This document shows, one piece after another, positions 1-8,207 of a stretch of 64,000 nt of DNA. Every line of letters starts with the position of its first letter. The first letter of the stretch is position 1. This DNA is from Candidatus Woesearchaeota archaeon (GTDB lineage Archaea; Nanobdellota; Nanobdellia; Woesearchaeales; JACPBO01): assembly GCA_030651135.1 (NCBI GenBank), contig JAUSCS010000006.1, positions 132,851-196,850 on the forward strand, in the 5' to 3' direction. The notes under the pieces were generated by a model that saw only the letters and a list, made by a program, of their open reading frames with translations, did no database searches and was not told where the DNA came from. The position numbers and the translations under genes were made by a program.

Positions 1-308
1 AAAATTTCTTTAATCTCTTTGCATACTTTTTCAAATTCCTTGTATTTTCTTATGAAATAATGCCTGTCTTTTTTATACATATCCAATGCCCACTTCAGCA
101 TATTTCTAGACTCATCAGCTGAAACCCATTCATAGCCGTAATTATTTGACAGATAATATGCTGAAAACGTGTAGAGTTTTCTTTTGTAGGCGTATTTGCC
201 TTCCAGATGGCATGTCTTGGCTAGATCCAGTATTATAGGAGAGACCTGGCTTTCTTCCTCTTTCCAGTCATGCTCATTTAACACTTTAAAGATGTCTTCT
301 TTGTTCAT
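1..308 (-). CDS. Hypothetical protein, N-terminal part (cut by window edge)
   Basis: An open frame reads from ATG at 308 off the left edge, giving 102 complete codons that begin [20 protein letters not shown]. The ATG overlaps the stop of the upstream swivelling-histidine gene (ATGA, 305-308), so it is the last visible member of that operon. The visible part is charged and probably helical, with aromatic stretches around residues 40-60; there is no signal peptide or membrane segment. I do not recognise the family. Its position directly behind two PEP-utiliser proteins suggests a related role, but that rests only on operon context. Confidence 0.6.
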   Translation of the reverse strand, partial: MNKEDIFKVLNEHDWKEEESQVSPIILDLAKTCHLEGKYAYKRKLYTFSAYYLSNNYGYEWVSADESRNMLKWALDMYKKDRHYFIRKYKEFEKVCKEIKEI

Positions 309-1789
309 TTTATTATTTTGATTACGCCCTCGTTTGCATCGACTTCTATAAGCTGCCCGTCTTTTATTGCCCGTGTAGCTATCTTAGTTCCTGTTATGCA
401 GGGAATCCCGAGCTCCCTGCTGATTATGGCAGCATGGCATGTGATCCCGCCTTCATCTGTGACTATGGCAGCTGCTTTTTTCATAGCAGGAACATAATCA
501 GGCAAAGTCATTCCGCAGACAAGGACGTCTCCTTTTTTTATTTTTTTAATTGCTTCTTCAACCCCTGCGCATACTCTTGCAATGCCCTTTGCAATTCCAG
601 GTGATGCAGGCTCGCCTCTTATTTCCACAAGAGCATAAGTTTGTTCAGGAGCAACTTTCTGTTTTATCATGATGGCATCATTGCCGCTCCATTGCGTAAT
701 CTCTTTGTTTTCTATCAGGACAGCAATGCCTTTTTTTCTTCTCTCCACTTCTTCCTTATCGAGGCCCTTCCCTCGCAATAATCCTTGAACCTCTTCATGC
801 CAGAGCCATTCAAGGTCATCTGTTTTATAGTTCTTTCTTCTTGCGGTCTCGCAGAGCAGGACATGAGCCGCATATATCGTCTTAACCTGCATCTCTTTCC
901 TTCTGTCATGCCACAATGCATATTCGTCAAATAATTTTATCTTGTATTGCAGTTCTTTTGACAATCTGTATTTTCTTGTCAGCTTGTTTCTTTCTTTTTC
1001 TGCATTTTTCGCATAATTTTTGATCTCTTTCAGGCGTTTTTCAATATCGTCTTCCTCGAGATGCTCTTTTATCATGCCTGCGAAGCTCTCTTCTGTATTT
1101 GGCTTTACGGTCTCCCATCCCAGGGCAGTCCACCAGAATCTGCTGACCAGAATTTTTAACTCGTTTACATCAGAATAGCCTCCTTTCTCGAATTTCTGTC
1201 TCAGCTTGTTGTTTTTCTTCAGCCTTTTTGCTGCCTTTAGCACAAGTTCCTCCTGGCCATGAACATAGCTCTTATGAACAGGCGCTGTCAGCTTGTTGTA
1301 GACTGAAATAAAAGCCTTTTCGCTTATGTTGTTCAGCTCTTTTCTCAGCATTTCTTTGAGAACTTCGACCGGATAAACATCAACAGCATCTATATCCACG
1401 CCAAGGAATGCTGATGCAGGATAAGCCTCTTTTTTCAATAAATCATAAAGCCCGATAAGCTGCTGGCTGCTTGATTTTCTTAGGTTTTTTTTAAGTATCT
1501 TATGAGAGACATTTATCGCCATCTGCCAGACTTTCTTCATCAGGCCAAAATATCTCTTTTTTCCTTTCTCATCATTTGTCTTTTCCAGGATGAGCCTGCC
1601 AACTGCATTTATCTCATCTTGGTCCCATGACCACCAGAGCTTCGGGCCCGTGTTTATATAGAAGACTGTTCCGAATATGGCGCCATAATATTTATGAATG
1701 TCTGTGCTTATGACCTTTAGAGTCAGATCTAATCTATGAAGAGGTATTGTTCCTCTTGTATAAATGAGCCAGTTATGGTTAAGATTCAT
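305..1789 (-). CDS. PEP-utiliser (swivelling phosphohistidine) domain protein, copy 2
   Basis: A 494-residue protein whose last ~100 residues are the PEP-utilisers mobile domain: the [17 protein letters not shown] motif carries the phosphoryl-accepting histidine at about residue 452, followed by GIPCITGT and an [11 protein letters not shown] end. In PEP synthase, PPDK and rifampin phosphotransferase this domain moves phosphate between an ATP-grasp domain and the acceptor domain. Here the ATP-grasp half is absent; instead there are about 350 residues of mostly helical sequence, with an [10 protein letters not shown] motif near residue 290 that the neighbouring paralogue shares as LHDRRKE. It starts 3 nt after that paralogue and overlaps the next gene by ATGA. 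The role is probably phosphotransfer or substrate binding by the helical domain; the substrate is unknown. Confidence 0.8.
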   Translation of the reverse strand: MNLNHNWLIYTRGTIPLHRLDLTLKVISTDIHKYYGAIFGTVFYINTGPKLWWSWDQDEINAVGRLILEKTNDEKGKKRYFGLMKKVWQMAINVSHKILKKNLRKSSSQQLIGLYDLLKKEAYPASAFLGVDIDAVDVYPVEVLKEMLRKELNNISEKAFISVYNKLTAPVHKSYVHGQEELVLKAAKRLKKNNKLRQKFEKGGYSDVNELKILVSRFWWTALGWETVKPNTEESFAGMIKEHLEEDDIEKRLKEIKNYAKNAEKERNKLTRKYRLSKELQYKIKLFDEYALWHDRRKEMQVKTIYAAHVLLCETARRKNYKTDDLEWLWHEEVQGLLRGKGLDKEEVERRKKGIAVLIENKEITQWSGNDAIMIKQKVAPEQTYALVEIRGEPASPGIAKGIARVCAGVEEAIKKIKKGDVLVCGMTLPDYVPAMKKAAAIVTDEGGITCHAAIISRELGIPCITGTKIATRAIKDGQLIEVDANEGVIKIIK

Positions 1790-1792
1790 AGA

Positions 1793-3202
1793 TCACCTTA
1801 TGATTTTTATAACCCCTTCATTGGCATCAACTTCAACATAATCGCCGTCTTTCAACACCTTGGTTGCTATTTTAGTTCCTACAATGCACGGTATTTTCAT
1901 TTCTCTTGATACGATCGCCGCATGGCATGTTACCCCGCCTTCATCAGTTATGATCGCTGCTGCCTTTTTTATTGCAGGGACAAATTCAGGCCTTGTCATG
2001 CTGGACAGAAGAATTTCACCAGCTTTCATTTTGCCTATATCTTCCACGCCGTGTATTATCCTTATCTTTCCTCTTGCTTTTCCAAGAGAAACTGGCAAAC
2101 CCTTAATCTCTTTTGTAGCCTCTAAATCAAAATCCGTTTCTTTCTTAAATATGCTTTCTGCCTCTTCACCGGCATAATACTTCCATATGCCTTTTTCAGT
2201 ATCAATATAAAGGAGAGCATTTTTCAGAAGTTTTCTCATATATTCCCTGTCCAGCTTCTTGTTATTTTTTAATTTCAATAGCTCTTCAATCTGAAAAACA
2301 GATAATTCTTCTTTCGTATATCCATATCGCCTGGCAATCTCTGCTCTTGCAGTATCCAATGTGTAAACAATTCTCAAGAACAGCTCTTTTCTTCTGTCAT
2401 GCAACGGAGCAATTACATCTGCTGCCTTTAGCAGTTTTTTTGTTTCATCATCAATCGGCTTTTTTGACAGGATTCCTTTTTTTATCTTTTCCTCGTCTTT
2501 CCTGAAGTTTTTTAATTTTTTAAGCTCTTTGTCTAGATCCTTTTCTTTTAGTTCATTCAGCCTTTCTTCAAAATAAGAAAAAGGAAGGTCTTTTCTACCC
2601 ACATGGGCTGACTGCAGCCATCTGTATTTATAGGCGTGTTTTTTCAGAAGTTTTTTCTGCTTTTCCTTTTTTTCTTTGGCAATCCTGATTAATTCCTGCG
2701 TTTCTTTGTTGAGAAAAGTTATATCTGCAATTGCCATCATATCTGCAATCTCAGATGTGCTATGGCCCTGTTTCATAAGCTTTGACCTTATAAGGGAAGG
2801 CATGACAAAATCCATTGGCTCGATTATAAATCCAAAATCAAAGATCCTTATATAGAAATCTGTGGTTTTTTTCAGTGTATCAAACAACTCGCTGCTGCTT
2901 AATTCTGAAAAATCTTTTTCATCCAGCCTGTTTAATTCTCTGACCACTTTTTTATACAGTATCCCGTAATCTTTGACAAACCTGCCGGCAAAGCTTTTAT
3001 CTGCAAACCTTTCAACAAGAAAATTGCCCACTTTCTCATTCTCTTTTTCTAAAGTGCACCAGTGAAAGAGATGGCCTTTGCAATAGCACATATGCTCTCT
3101 GAATTTTATGCCTGTCTCTTTCTCCATAGAGCCGCATAAAGATTTAGCTGCTTCAGCAGCTATCCATAAAACGCCATTCAGCTTATCTACATCCCACTTC
3201 AA
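1793..3202 (-). CDS. PEP-utiliser (swivelling phosphohistidine) domain protein, copy 1
   Basis: A 469-residue paralogue of the downstream gene. Its C-terminal domain contains TDEGGVTCHAAIVSREM with the likely phosphohistidine near residue 427, then CIVGTKIATK and [11 protein letters not shown]. The N-terminal ~370 residues are charged and helical, have the LHDRRKELFLRI motif, and lack an ATP-grasp (PPDK_N) domain. A Cys/His patch (MCYCKGHLFHWC, about residues 38-49) in the N-terminal region is not matched in the other copy. The start overlaps the pta stop (ATGA, 3199-3202), so translation is probably coupled. Homology to the PEP synthase/rifampin phosphotransferase superfamily is clear; the reaction is not. 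Confidence 0.8.
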   Translation of the reverse strand: MKWDVDKLNGVLWIAAEAAKSLCGSMEKETGIKFREHMCYCKGHLFHWCTLEKENEKVGNFLVERFADKSFAGRFVKDYGILYKKVVRELNRLDEKDFSELSSSELFDTLKKTTDFYIRIFDFGFIIEPMDFVMPSLIRSKLMKQGHSTSEIADMMAIADITFLNKETQELIRIAKEKKEKQKKLLKKHAYKYRWLQSAHVGRKDLPFSYFEERLNELKEKDLDKELKKLKNFRKDEEKIKKGILSKKPIDDETKKLLKAADVIAPLHDRRKELFLRIVYTLDTARAEIARRYGYTKEELSVFQIEELLKLKNNKKLDREYMRKLLKNALLYIDTEKGIWKYYAGEEAESIFKKETDFDLEATKEIKGLPVSLGKARGKIRIIHGVEDIGKMKAGEILLSSMTRPEFVPAIKKAAAIITDEGGVTCHAAIVSREMKIPCIVGTKIATKVLKDGDYVEVDANEGVIKIIR

Positions 3203-4197
3203 TTTCCATCACTCTTGGCATTAACCAGCATGGCGCAGCTGACAATCATATTCCTGATGACGCTCACAGGAACACTTCTGCCCAATATCCCAACAGGCTT
3301 CACCAATCCTTTCAGAATGGCAAATTCAAGCTTCATATCAGAAAACTGCATTATTCCGTGAGCAAAAATATTTGACGCAGTAAGGTTGGGAAATATGAGC
3401 GTATTTGCATCCCCTTTCAGAGGCGAGTCTGGGCATTTTCTTTCTGCCCCGAATTTGCTTACTGCCGCATCAACCTGAAGCTCGCCGTCAATTAAAATGC
3501 TTTTATCTTTTTCTTTTGCAATTCTTACTGCATCTTTCACAACCTGTATTGAAGGGTGCTCCCCTCCGCTTCCCTTTGTTGAGAATGACAGCAAGGCAAC
3601 TTTTGGATCTAATGTGAAATCCCTGGCGCATTCTGCAGCATTCAGGGCAATTTGCGCAAGCTCTTCTGCATTTGGCTCGATATTAAGGCTGAAATCGCTG
3701 CCAAAAAGTATTCTGTCATTTTTAACATCATTCAATATGGATACTTCTGAAACAAGGGCATCTTTTTTCCTCAATATCTGCAGCGCGGGCCTCATTAATT
3801 CTCCTGTGGGGCATATTGCAGAGCCCACTAAAGCATCTGCATAGCCGCAGTAAACATACATGCAGCCAAAATAATTCTCATTCTGGACTAATTTTCTTGC
3901 TTCTTCTATTGTCATGCCCTTGTGCTTTCTCAGCTCAGTTAACTTTTCTGCAAGCTCTTCCTTTAATTCAGAATTTTTGAAATCAATTATTTCTGTCTTG
4001 CCTATATCCAGGTTAAACTCTTTAACTTTTTCTTTGATCAAATTAAGATCTCCTAAAAGAATGATCTCTGCAAGCTTATTCTTTGCTATGCTTTCAGCTG
4101 CCCTTAAGCACCTTTCATCCCATCCCTCGCAGACAACAACCTTGACTGGTTTTTTTCTTGCGAGCTTTTCCATGACGCTGATTATGTCTAGTTTCAT
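3199..4197 (-). CDS. pta: Phosphate acetyltransferase (PTA/PTB family)
   Basis: A 332-residue protein of the length typical for a stand-alone phosphotransacetylase, which interconverts acetyl-CoA plus phosphate and acetyl phosphate plus CoA in the cytoplasm. Family landmarks are the N-terminal VVCEGWDERCLRAAESIA, the central LLSFSTKGSGGEHPSIQVV, IDGELQVDAAV, and the C-terminal PNLTASNIFAHGIMQ segment. Butyryl specificity is possible, but the GELQVDAA and PNLxxxNI motifs favour Pta. A strong ribosome-binding site (GGGGAGGT, 4202-4209) fixes the start. It lies between an alpha/beta hydrolase and two swivelling-histidine genes; no acetate kinase is visible in the window. Confidence 0.88.
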   Translation of the reverse strand: MKLDIISVMEKLARKKPVKVVVCEGWDERCLRAAESIAKNKLAEIILLGDLNLIKEKVKEFNLDIGKTEIIDFKNSELKEELAEKLTELRKHKGMTIEEARKLVQNENYFGCMYVYCGYADALVGSAICPTGELMRPALQILRKKDALVSEVSILNDVKNDRILFGSDFSLNIEPNAEELAQIALNAAECARDFTLDPKVALLSFSTKGSGGEHPSIQVVKDAVRIAKEKDKSILIDGELQVDAAVSKFGAERKCPDSPLKGDANTLIFPNLTASNIFAHGIMQFSDMKLEFAILKGLVKPVGILGRSVPVSVIRNMIVSCAMLVNAKSDGN

Positions 4198-4217
4198 TTA
4201 AACCTCCCCATAAAATT

Positions 4218-5201
4218 TTATGCTGCCTTTTCATATTTATATTTGTTTTTTGAATATCCGGCTAATTCATTTATATATATTTCATTTACCTTCCTGTGTC
4301 CGCCGCTCATTGCAAGATGAGTTCCTATTGGACCACGAATTACTTTGTGTGTTTTTGCATGGCCATATACTGTATCAGCCGGTGGCACTAATGCATCATA
4401 TTCGCCCGCTATAACGTGAACAGGAACCAGTGGTTTTATGGTTGCCAGTTCAGCGGCATTCCTTTTACCCAAATCAGTTCTGGTATCATCAGCTTTTGCA
4501 AACGGCAGAATTAATCTTTGAGCCAATGTTAATCGCCTTCCTCCAATCCCATAAGGAGTAGGACCTCTTGCCTGCACACCTTCTGTTAGTCCATACTGCA
4601 AAATTCTTTTATCACCGGCCATATACTTCCCAACCACTGCTCCGCTGCTATGGCCACTCAAAGAATCCCGCCTTTTATAAGGCTCTTCAAGCTTGACTTC
4701 TTCCTGAAGTCTATTTATCTGATCAAAAGCCTTGTCTGCTACTTTTTTAGGCCCCAGATAATGAAGTGCTCCTAAATGAACGGCTATGTCGCCGGATTTA
4801 TTTATCTGACTTGCAAGTTTCCATTGAGAACCTCTATTACCAAGAGACCCATGCATGAGATACCTGATATGTTTCGTGGTTTTAGGGTTTTTCTTGAGAT
4901 ATTTTTTTGCAGCATAATCCTGGTATTTCGCTATTCCAAAACCAACTGTATTATCAAATGCATAGTTCATAAGATACGCAGGTGTTCTTACACCTGCGTT
5001 TATCCTTCCTGCAGTAGATGGACGGGATGCTTCTGCTCTATAAGGCTCAACTCTTTTTTGTAGCGCAGCAAAGGTTCTTTCAACATTCGTGTCTGCAGAA
5101 TTTTTACCGGCAGTCGATTTACCTGTATCTGCTTTCTTTATCTTGCCTTCCAGGCTCATAAAAAATAATAGCAGTTTAATCATTTTAATCAATTTAAACA
5201 T
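4218..5201 (-). CDS. Alpha/beta hydrolase
   Basis: A 327-residue protein with the layout of an alpha/beta-fold serine hydrolase: an oxyanion-loop-like HGSLGN near residues 117-122, the nucleophile elbow GHSSG at 183-187 (Ser185), a candidate acid in VIAGEYDALVPP (Asp269), and a candidate histidine in GTHLAMSGGH (His295 or His302). The first ~15 residues are hydrophobic, but a second Met at 5159 would remove them, so membrane association is uncertain; neither start has a clear ribosome-binding site. The start lies 1 nt after the stop of the acyltransferase gene, so the two are cotranscribed. Substrate unknown; an esterase or lipase acting on an acylated product of its neighbour is a guess. Confidence 0.65.
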   Translation of the reverse strand: MFKLIKMIKLLLFFMSLEGKIKKADTGKSTAGKNSADTNVERTFAALQKRVEPYRAEASRPSTAGRINAGVRTPAYLMNYAFDNTVGFGIAKYQDYAAKKYLKKNPKTTKHIRYLMHGSLGNRGSQWKLASQINKSGDIAVHLGALHYLGPKKVADKAFDQINRLQEEVKLEEPYKRRDSLSGHSSGAVVGKYMAGDKRILQYGLTEGVQARGPTPYGIGGRRLTLAQRLILPFAKADDTRTDLGKRNAAELATIKPLVPVHVIAGEYDALVPPADTVYGHAKTHKVIRGPIGTHLAMSGGHRKVNEIYINELAGYSKNKYKYEKAA

Positions 5202-5202
5202 T

Positions 5203-6306
5203 TTAAACAGCTTTTTTTACAAATTGAGTGGGGCTTCCTCCCCAAACTTCATTTGCAGGTATTTCTTTTTGCGCAAAACTGTATGGCTCTATGATGCTGT
5301 TCTCACCTATTGTTGTTCCTGTCCTTATTAAAACATGTTCTTTTATTACAGCATTCTTTTTTATTAAAACCCTGCCAAAAACAGTTTGGGTTGTGGTATA
5401 TTCGTGCCCTGCTATTTCACTATCCTCTCCTATTACCACATTGTCTTCAACAGTTATTGTATCCGGGTAAATATGGTCAAATGTAACGCCCCTCTTTATC
5501 ATTACATTTTTGCCTATCTTTGCACCAGCCATTCTTAACAAAAAGGTCTTTAATGGCGATGGCCCCATTATTTTTGTGGTTTCTATTATGACGCCGTTAT
5601 ATAATATCCTGAAGACATTTCGCGCTCTCCACCAGTCATCTCCTGCATTAAGCCTTTTCCCGTTATAATGAAATTTAATGAAATTAACATCTTTGTTTTT
5701 TTGGAACTCTCTGACTTTTTTATTAAAATCCGAGTAATATTCCCTGTACTTTCCGTCGCTTGGCTTGAAATACTTTTCAAGCTCTTCTTCTGTGAATTTT
5801 TTAAGCGTTTTTGCCGGCTTGCCCCCCCATAATTCTCCAGGCGGCACTTCTGAATGCAATTCAGAGCCAAGGTTAAGTATGCTGTTTTCATTTATAACAG
5901 CTCCGGGCCCTAAATAGGAAAAGCCTCCTACCAAAACTCTTTTTTCAACTATAACCTTTCCAATTGTAAGTTTATTATCCTTATATTCATGAGCCATCAG
6001 TTTACTTGGACTCCCTACTAAGGCTCCATCCTTGACCTCGATCAGCTCCGGAAAATAAGGGTCAAAAATAATATCATTGGGCAGGCAGACATCACGGCCT
6101 ATCTTCAATCCTGTAAGCCTCACCAGCCAGTTCTTGAATCCTGAAGGAATAATTTTTCTGGACAGCAGTATAATGAGCTTGTTGAACAAGATCTTGAATG
6201 GATGTATGTTGTAGCTCTTTATTGGCATGTCAATAGTGAATTTTTTATTTTCAGGATCAGCTAGCAGCTCCCTGAATTTTTCCTTTATTATTTTTTTATG
6301 ATTCAT
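5203..6306 (-). CDS. Duplicated left-handed beta-helix acyltransferase-like protein
   Basis: A 367-residue protein with two copies of a hexapeptide-repeat (left-handed beta-helix) unit, roughly residues 70-185 and 250-362. Both copies follow the same plan: GRDVCLP..FDPYFPELI matches GKNVMIKRG..FDHIYPDTI, each then has an AHEY or GHEY motif, an I(G)KVIVEKRVLVG or FGRVLIKKNAVI strand set, and a terminal LWGGKPAK or VWGGSPTQ. The final GG(K/S)PA is typical of the acetyltransferase group. A basic, weakly hydrophobic N-terminal segment may contact membrane. It sits 24 nt after gatE. The acyl acceptor cannot be told from sequence. Confidence 0.75.
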   Translation of the reverse strand: MNHKKIIKEKFRELLADPENKKFTIDMPIKSYNIHPFKILFNKLIILLSRKIIPSGFKNWLVRLTGLKIGRDVCLPNDIIFDPYFPELIEVKDGALVGSPSKLMAHEYKDNKLTIGKVIVEKRVLVGGFSYLGPGAVINENSILNLGSELHSEVPPGELWGGKPAKTLKKFTEEELEKYFKPSDGKYREYYSDFNKKVREFQKNKDVNFIKFHYNGKRLNAGDDWWRARNVFRILYNGVIIETTKIMGPSPLKTFLLRMAGAKIGKNVMIKRGVTFDHIYPDTITVEDNVVIGEDSEIAGHEYTTTQTVFGRVLIKKNAVIKEHVLIRTGTTIGENSIIEPYSFAQKEIPANEVWGGSPTQFVKKAV

Positions 6307-6330
6307 TTTCCACCTTCATCATAGACCGCT

Positions 6331-7749
6331 CTACTTGATAAATTTTTTCAAAATAGCCATAATGCTGTTTCCGTCAGCCTTTCCCCTGTACTTAGCCATG
6401 ACAATGCCCATATACGCGCCTGCGCTCAATCCCGGCTTTTCTTTTATTATTTTTTTGATCTCTTCTTCAATCTCTTTATTATCAGCAGCTTCATACTTTT
6501 TGGCTATCTCTTTTAATTCTTTTTTATCAGCAAGCTCGAGCAGGATTTCATTTACACCAGATTTAGGTATTTTTTTATCGTTCAATAGCTCTAAAACAGC
6601 CACAATCTGCTCTTCAGTCACTTCCTTATCATAGCGCGCCTTTATGTCTTTTGGCATTAAGATCAAAGATGATGCTATAAAACCCGGCTCAATGTTTTTT
6701 AATTTTCCAGCATATCTTTCGAAATCAATCTCTTCCTTTACAAGCTGTGTTGCCAGATCCTTGCTTATTTTGTATTTGCTCTCAACCTTGCTTATTTTAT
6801 CCTGTATCAATTCAGGCAGCTTTATATTTTTAATATCGCATTTCACAGGAACAACATCAGTTTCAGGATACATTCTTTCTGCGCCCGGCATTGGCCTTAA
6901 GAAAGAGGTTGTAAGATTTGGCTCTGCTTTTCTCACCTCTTCATTCAGTTTTTTTCCTTTTTTAATTTCCTCTAATTGCCTTTTGACTTCATATTCCATT
7001 ATCTTTGGTATAGACCTCAGCTCCTGGAATCCTTTTATCTCCACTCTTGGATGCCCTTTTATTGACAAATTAATGTCCTGCCTTATTGTTCCGATTCCTC
7101 TTTTGCAGCCTCCTGTGCTTCTTAAAATCATTCCAAGCTTTTCAGCTGTTTCCCTAGCGTGCTCCGGATCTTTCAGTTCAGCTCCAGTTGCAATCTCTAT
7201 CAACGGTATGCCTAATCTATCTAATCTGTATTCTGTGAAATCTTTGCCTTCTTTTATTTTCTGGGCAGCTTCTTCTTCAAGGCAGATTGTCGGAATGCTG
7301 ACATTGCCTTTTGAAGTTTCAATAAATCCGTTTCTCGCAATTAGCGCTGTTCTTTGAAATCCAGATGTGTTTGATCCGTCAATAACAGTTTTTCTCATCA
7401 CCTGAATTTCATCAACAACCTTTGCATTCAGCAGCAAAGCAACTTGCAGAGCTATATATAGTGCATCTTTGTTTATTTGATGCGGAGGTTCATCATCGTA
7501 TTCTACTAGGCAGGTATCTTCAGAGCTGCTTTCATAAAGGAATTTTTTCCCTTTTGCCATCTCATACTTTGCAGCTTCATCTATTATGCCAAGCTCGCCG
7601 GCAACTGCCCTGAGCTTTCTTTCTGCTTGTATATCTGCTTCTTTGCCGGAATTCAGTGTCAGGCAGTTGCAGAACAGCTTTTTGCCTTCAAGCTGCTGAT
7701 GGATCTCCAGGCCTGCCTTAAAGCCAATCTCAGCATAGTTGCTCTCCAT
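6331..7749 (-). CDS. gatE: Glu-tRNA(Gln) amidotransferase subunit E, short form
   Basis: This 472-residue protein is the archaeal GatE subunit, which with GatD converts Glu-tRNA(Gln) to Gln-tRNA(Gln). GatE-specific landmarks are GLEIHQQL (residues 13-20), FCNCLT, YESSSEDTCLVEYDDEPPH (72-90), the metal-site segment RRDINLS-like TIRQDINLSI, and PMPGAERMYPETDVVP (287-302); GatB proteins have different sequences at these positions. Classical GatE is about 600-630 residues because an AspRS-type GAD domain is inserted before the MPGAxRMYPETD motif. Here the flanks join directly around residues 255-285, so that insertion is missing. A TATA box (7768-7780) about 26 nt upstream suggests a leaderless start. 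gatD is not in the window. Confidence 0.9.
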   Translation of the reverse strand: MESNYAEIGFKAGLEIHQQLEGKKLFCNCLTLNSGKEADIQAERKLRAVAGELGIIDEAAKYEMAKGKKFLYESSSEDTCLVEYDDEPPHQINKDALYIALQVALLLNAKVVDEIQVMRKTVIDGSNTSGFQRTALIARNGFIETSKGNVSIPTICLEEEAAQKIKEGKDFTEYRLDRLGIPLIEIATGAELKDPEHARETAEKLGMILRSTGGCKRGIGTIRQDINLSIKGHPRVEIKGFQELRSIPKIMEYEVKRQLEEIKKGKKLNEEVRKAEPNLTTSFLRPMPGAERMYPETDVVPVKCDIKNIKLPELIQDKISKVESKYKISKDLATQLVKEEIDFERYAGKLKNIEPGFIASSLILMPKDIKARYDKEVTEEQIVAVLELLNDKKIPKSGVNEILLELADKKELKEIAKKYEAADNKEIEEEIKKIIKEKPGLSAGAYMGIVMAKYRGKADGNSIMAILKKFIK

Positions 7750-7809
7750 GCATAAGGCTTATTCTATATTGTTTAAATATTTTTGCATAAAAAATAAAAA
7801 AGAAATAGA

Positions 7810-7829
7810 TCCAACCCTTTCGGGTTGGA
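7810..7829 (-). terminator. Hairpin with GAAA tetraloop followed by U-rich tract
   Basis: On the minus strand TCCAACCC-GAAA-GGGTTGGA forms a perfect 8-bp stem closed by a GNRA tetraloop. The RNA then runs into a strongly U-rich stretch (7809-7782). It lies 23 nt past the stop of the 16-residue reading frame at 7853-7903, so it probably ends that small transcript before the gatE promoter. Confidence 0.6.
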
Positions 7830-7852
7830 CAAGGTTTCGTTGGAGGCATTAG

Positions 7853-7903
7853 TTAATCAGAGAAATCTTCAATTTCATCTTCAGTATAATAATCGTGATT
7901 CAT
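7853..7903 (-). CDS. Very small acidic protein (16 aa), second gene of a micro-operon
   Basis: A 16-codon frame, MNHDYYTEDEIEDFSD then TAA. An excellent ribosome-binding site (GAGGTGGTC at 7907-7915) sits just upstream of the ATG, better than most in the window. The ATG overlaps the stop of the preceding 46-codon frame (ATGA, 7900-7903), and a hairpin terminator follows. The product would be very acidic (Asp/Glu 7 of 16) and could act as a small binding peptide or antitoxin-like partner, but no family is recognisable. The coupled start, ribosome-binding site and terminator argue that it is translated; composition alone cannot prove it. Confidence 0.45.
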   Translation of the reverse strand: MNHDYYTEDEIEDFSD

Positions 7904-8040
7904 ATTGACCACCTCTTGCTCATTTGAAAATCAAGCGCATTTTCTTTTTCAATGCTGCAGGTTTTAGCTGTAAGATCCTTGATCTGCTGGAAAAACAGGC
8001 TTCCTATTGTCTGCAGGCTGAGATCGATTTTGCTTATCAT
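7900..8040 (-). CDS. Small hypothetical protein (46 aa), first gene of a micro-operon
   Basis: A 46-codon frame starting MISKIDLSLQTIGSLFFQ and ending MSKRWSI. A TATA element (TATTTAAATA, 8061-8070) lies about 26 nt before the ATG, the spacing seen at leaderless starts elsewhere in the window. The stop overlaps the start of the 16-codon gene. The first half is amphipathic to hydrophobic and the second half charged. No domain recognised. It runs divergently from the gene at 8208 and is separated from it by the origin-like patch. Confidence 0.5.
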   Translation of the reverse strand: MISKIDLSLQTIGSLFFQQIKDLTAKTCSIEKENALDFQMSKRWSI

Positions 8041-8085
8041 GATAAAAATACAGATGACCTTATTTAAATACCTGGCCACCGCATC

Positions 8086-8156
8086 TGTCCACTGGTTTTT
8101 CTGAAATGTCTGAAATGCCTGAATTTCAAAGAGTTAGGGCTTGTTTGCAGTGGACA
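8086..8156. other. Origin-like intergenic patch (inverted CAGTGGACA pair, tandem 9-mers)
   Basis: Two copies of CAGTGGACA face each other: 8086-8094 on the minus strand and 8148-8156 on the plus strand. They resemble the TCCAGTGGAAAC core of archaeal origin recognition boxes. Between them is a tandem 9-bp array, TCTGAAATG (8100-8108), TCTGAAATG (8109-8117) and the divergent CCTGAATTT (8118-8126). The orc1/cdc6 gene begins 1.8 kb away. Inverted boxes flanking an unwinding region next to the initiator gene is the usual archaeal origin plan, but the cores are imperfect and a regulatory operator for the divergent genes is an alternative. Confidence 0.35.
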
Positions 8157-8177
8157 TCGAGGAAAAACAACAAAAGG

Positions 8178-8185
8178 TTTATATA
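8178..8185 (+). promoter_or_regulatory. TATA box of the 8208 gene
   Basis: TTTATATA is centred about 26 nt before the first of two adjacent ATG codons (8208 and 8211), predicting a leaderless or near-leaderless transcript. A purine-rich BRE-like stretch (AAAAGG) precedes it. Confidence 0.55.
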
Positions 8186-8207
8186 CCGCTCTTGAATTAC
8201 ATCCTCT

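Noticed and set aside
305-3202. Phosphoenolpyruvate synthase or PPDK for the two swivelling-histidine genes
   Set aside because: Neither has the ATP-grasp nucleotide-binding domain nor the C-terminal PEP/pyruvate TIM barrel, so the full reaction cannot be carried out by them alone.
6644-7357. Plus-strand 237-codon frame opposite gatE
   Set aside because: Long only because the opposite strand codes for a conserved protein; its Ser/Phe/Leu-rich composition is the usual mirror of a Lys/Glu-rich gene.
6331-7749. Annotation as GatB
   Set aside because: The length (472) fits GatB, but GLEIHQQL, CLVEYDDEPPH and MPGAERMYPETD are GatE-type; the shorter length comes from loss of the GAD insertion.
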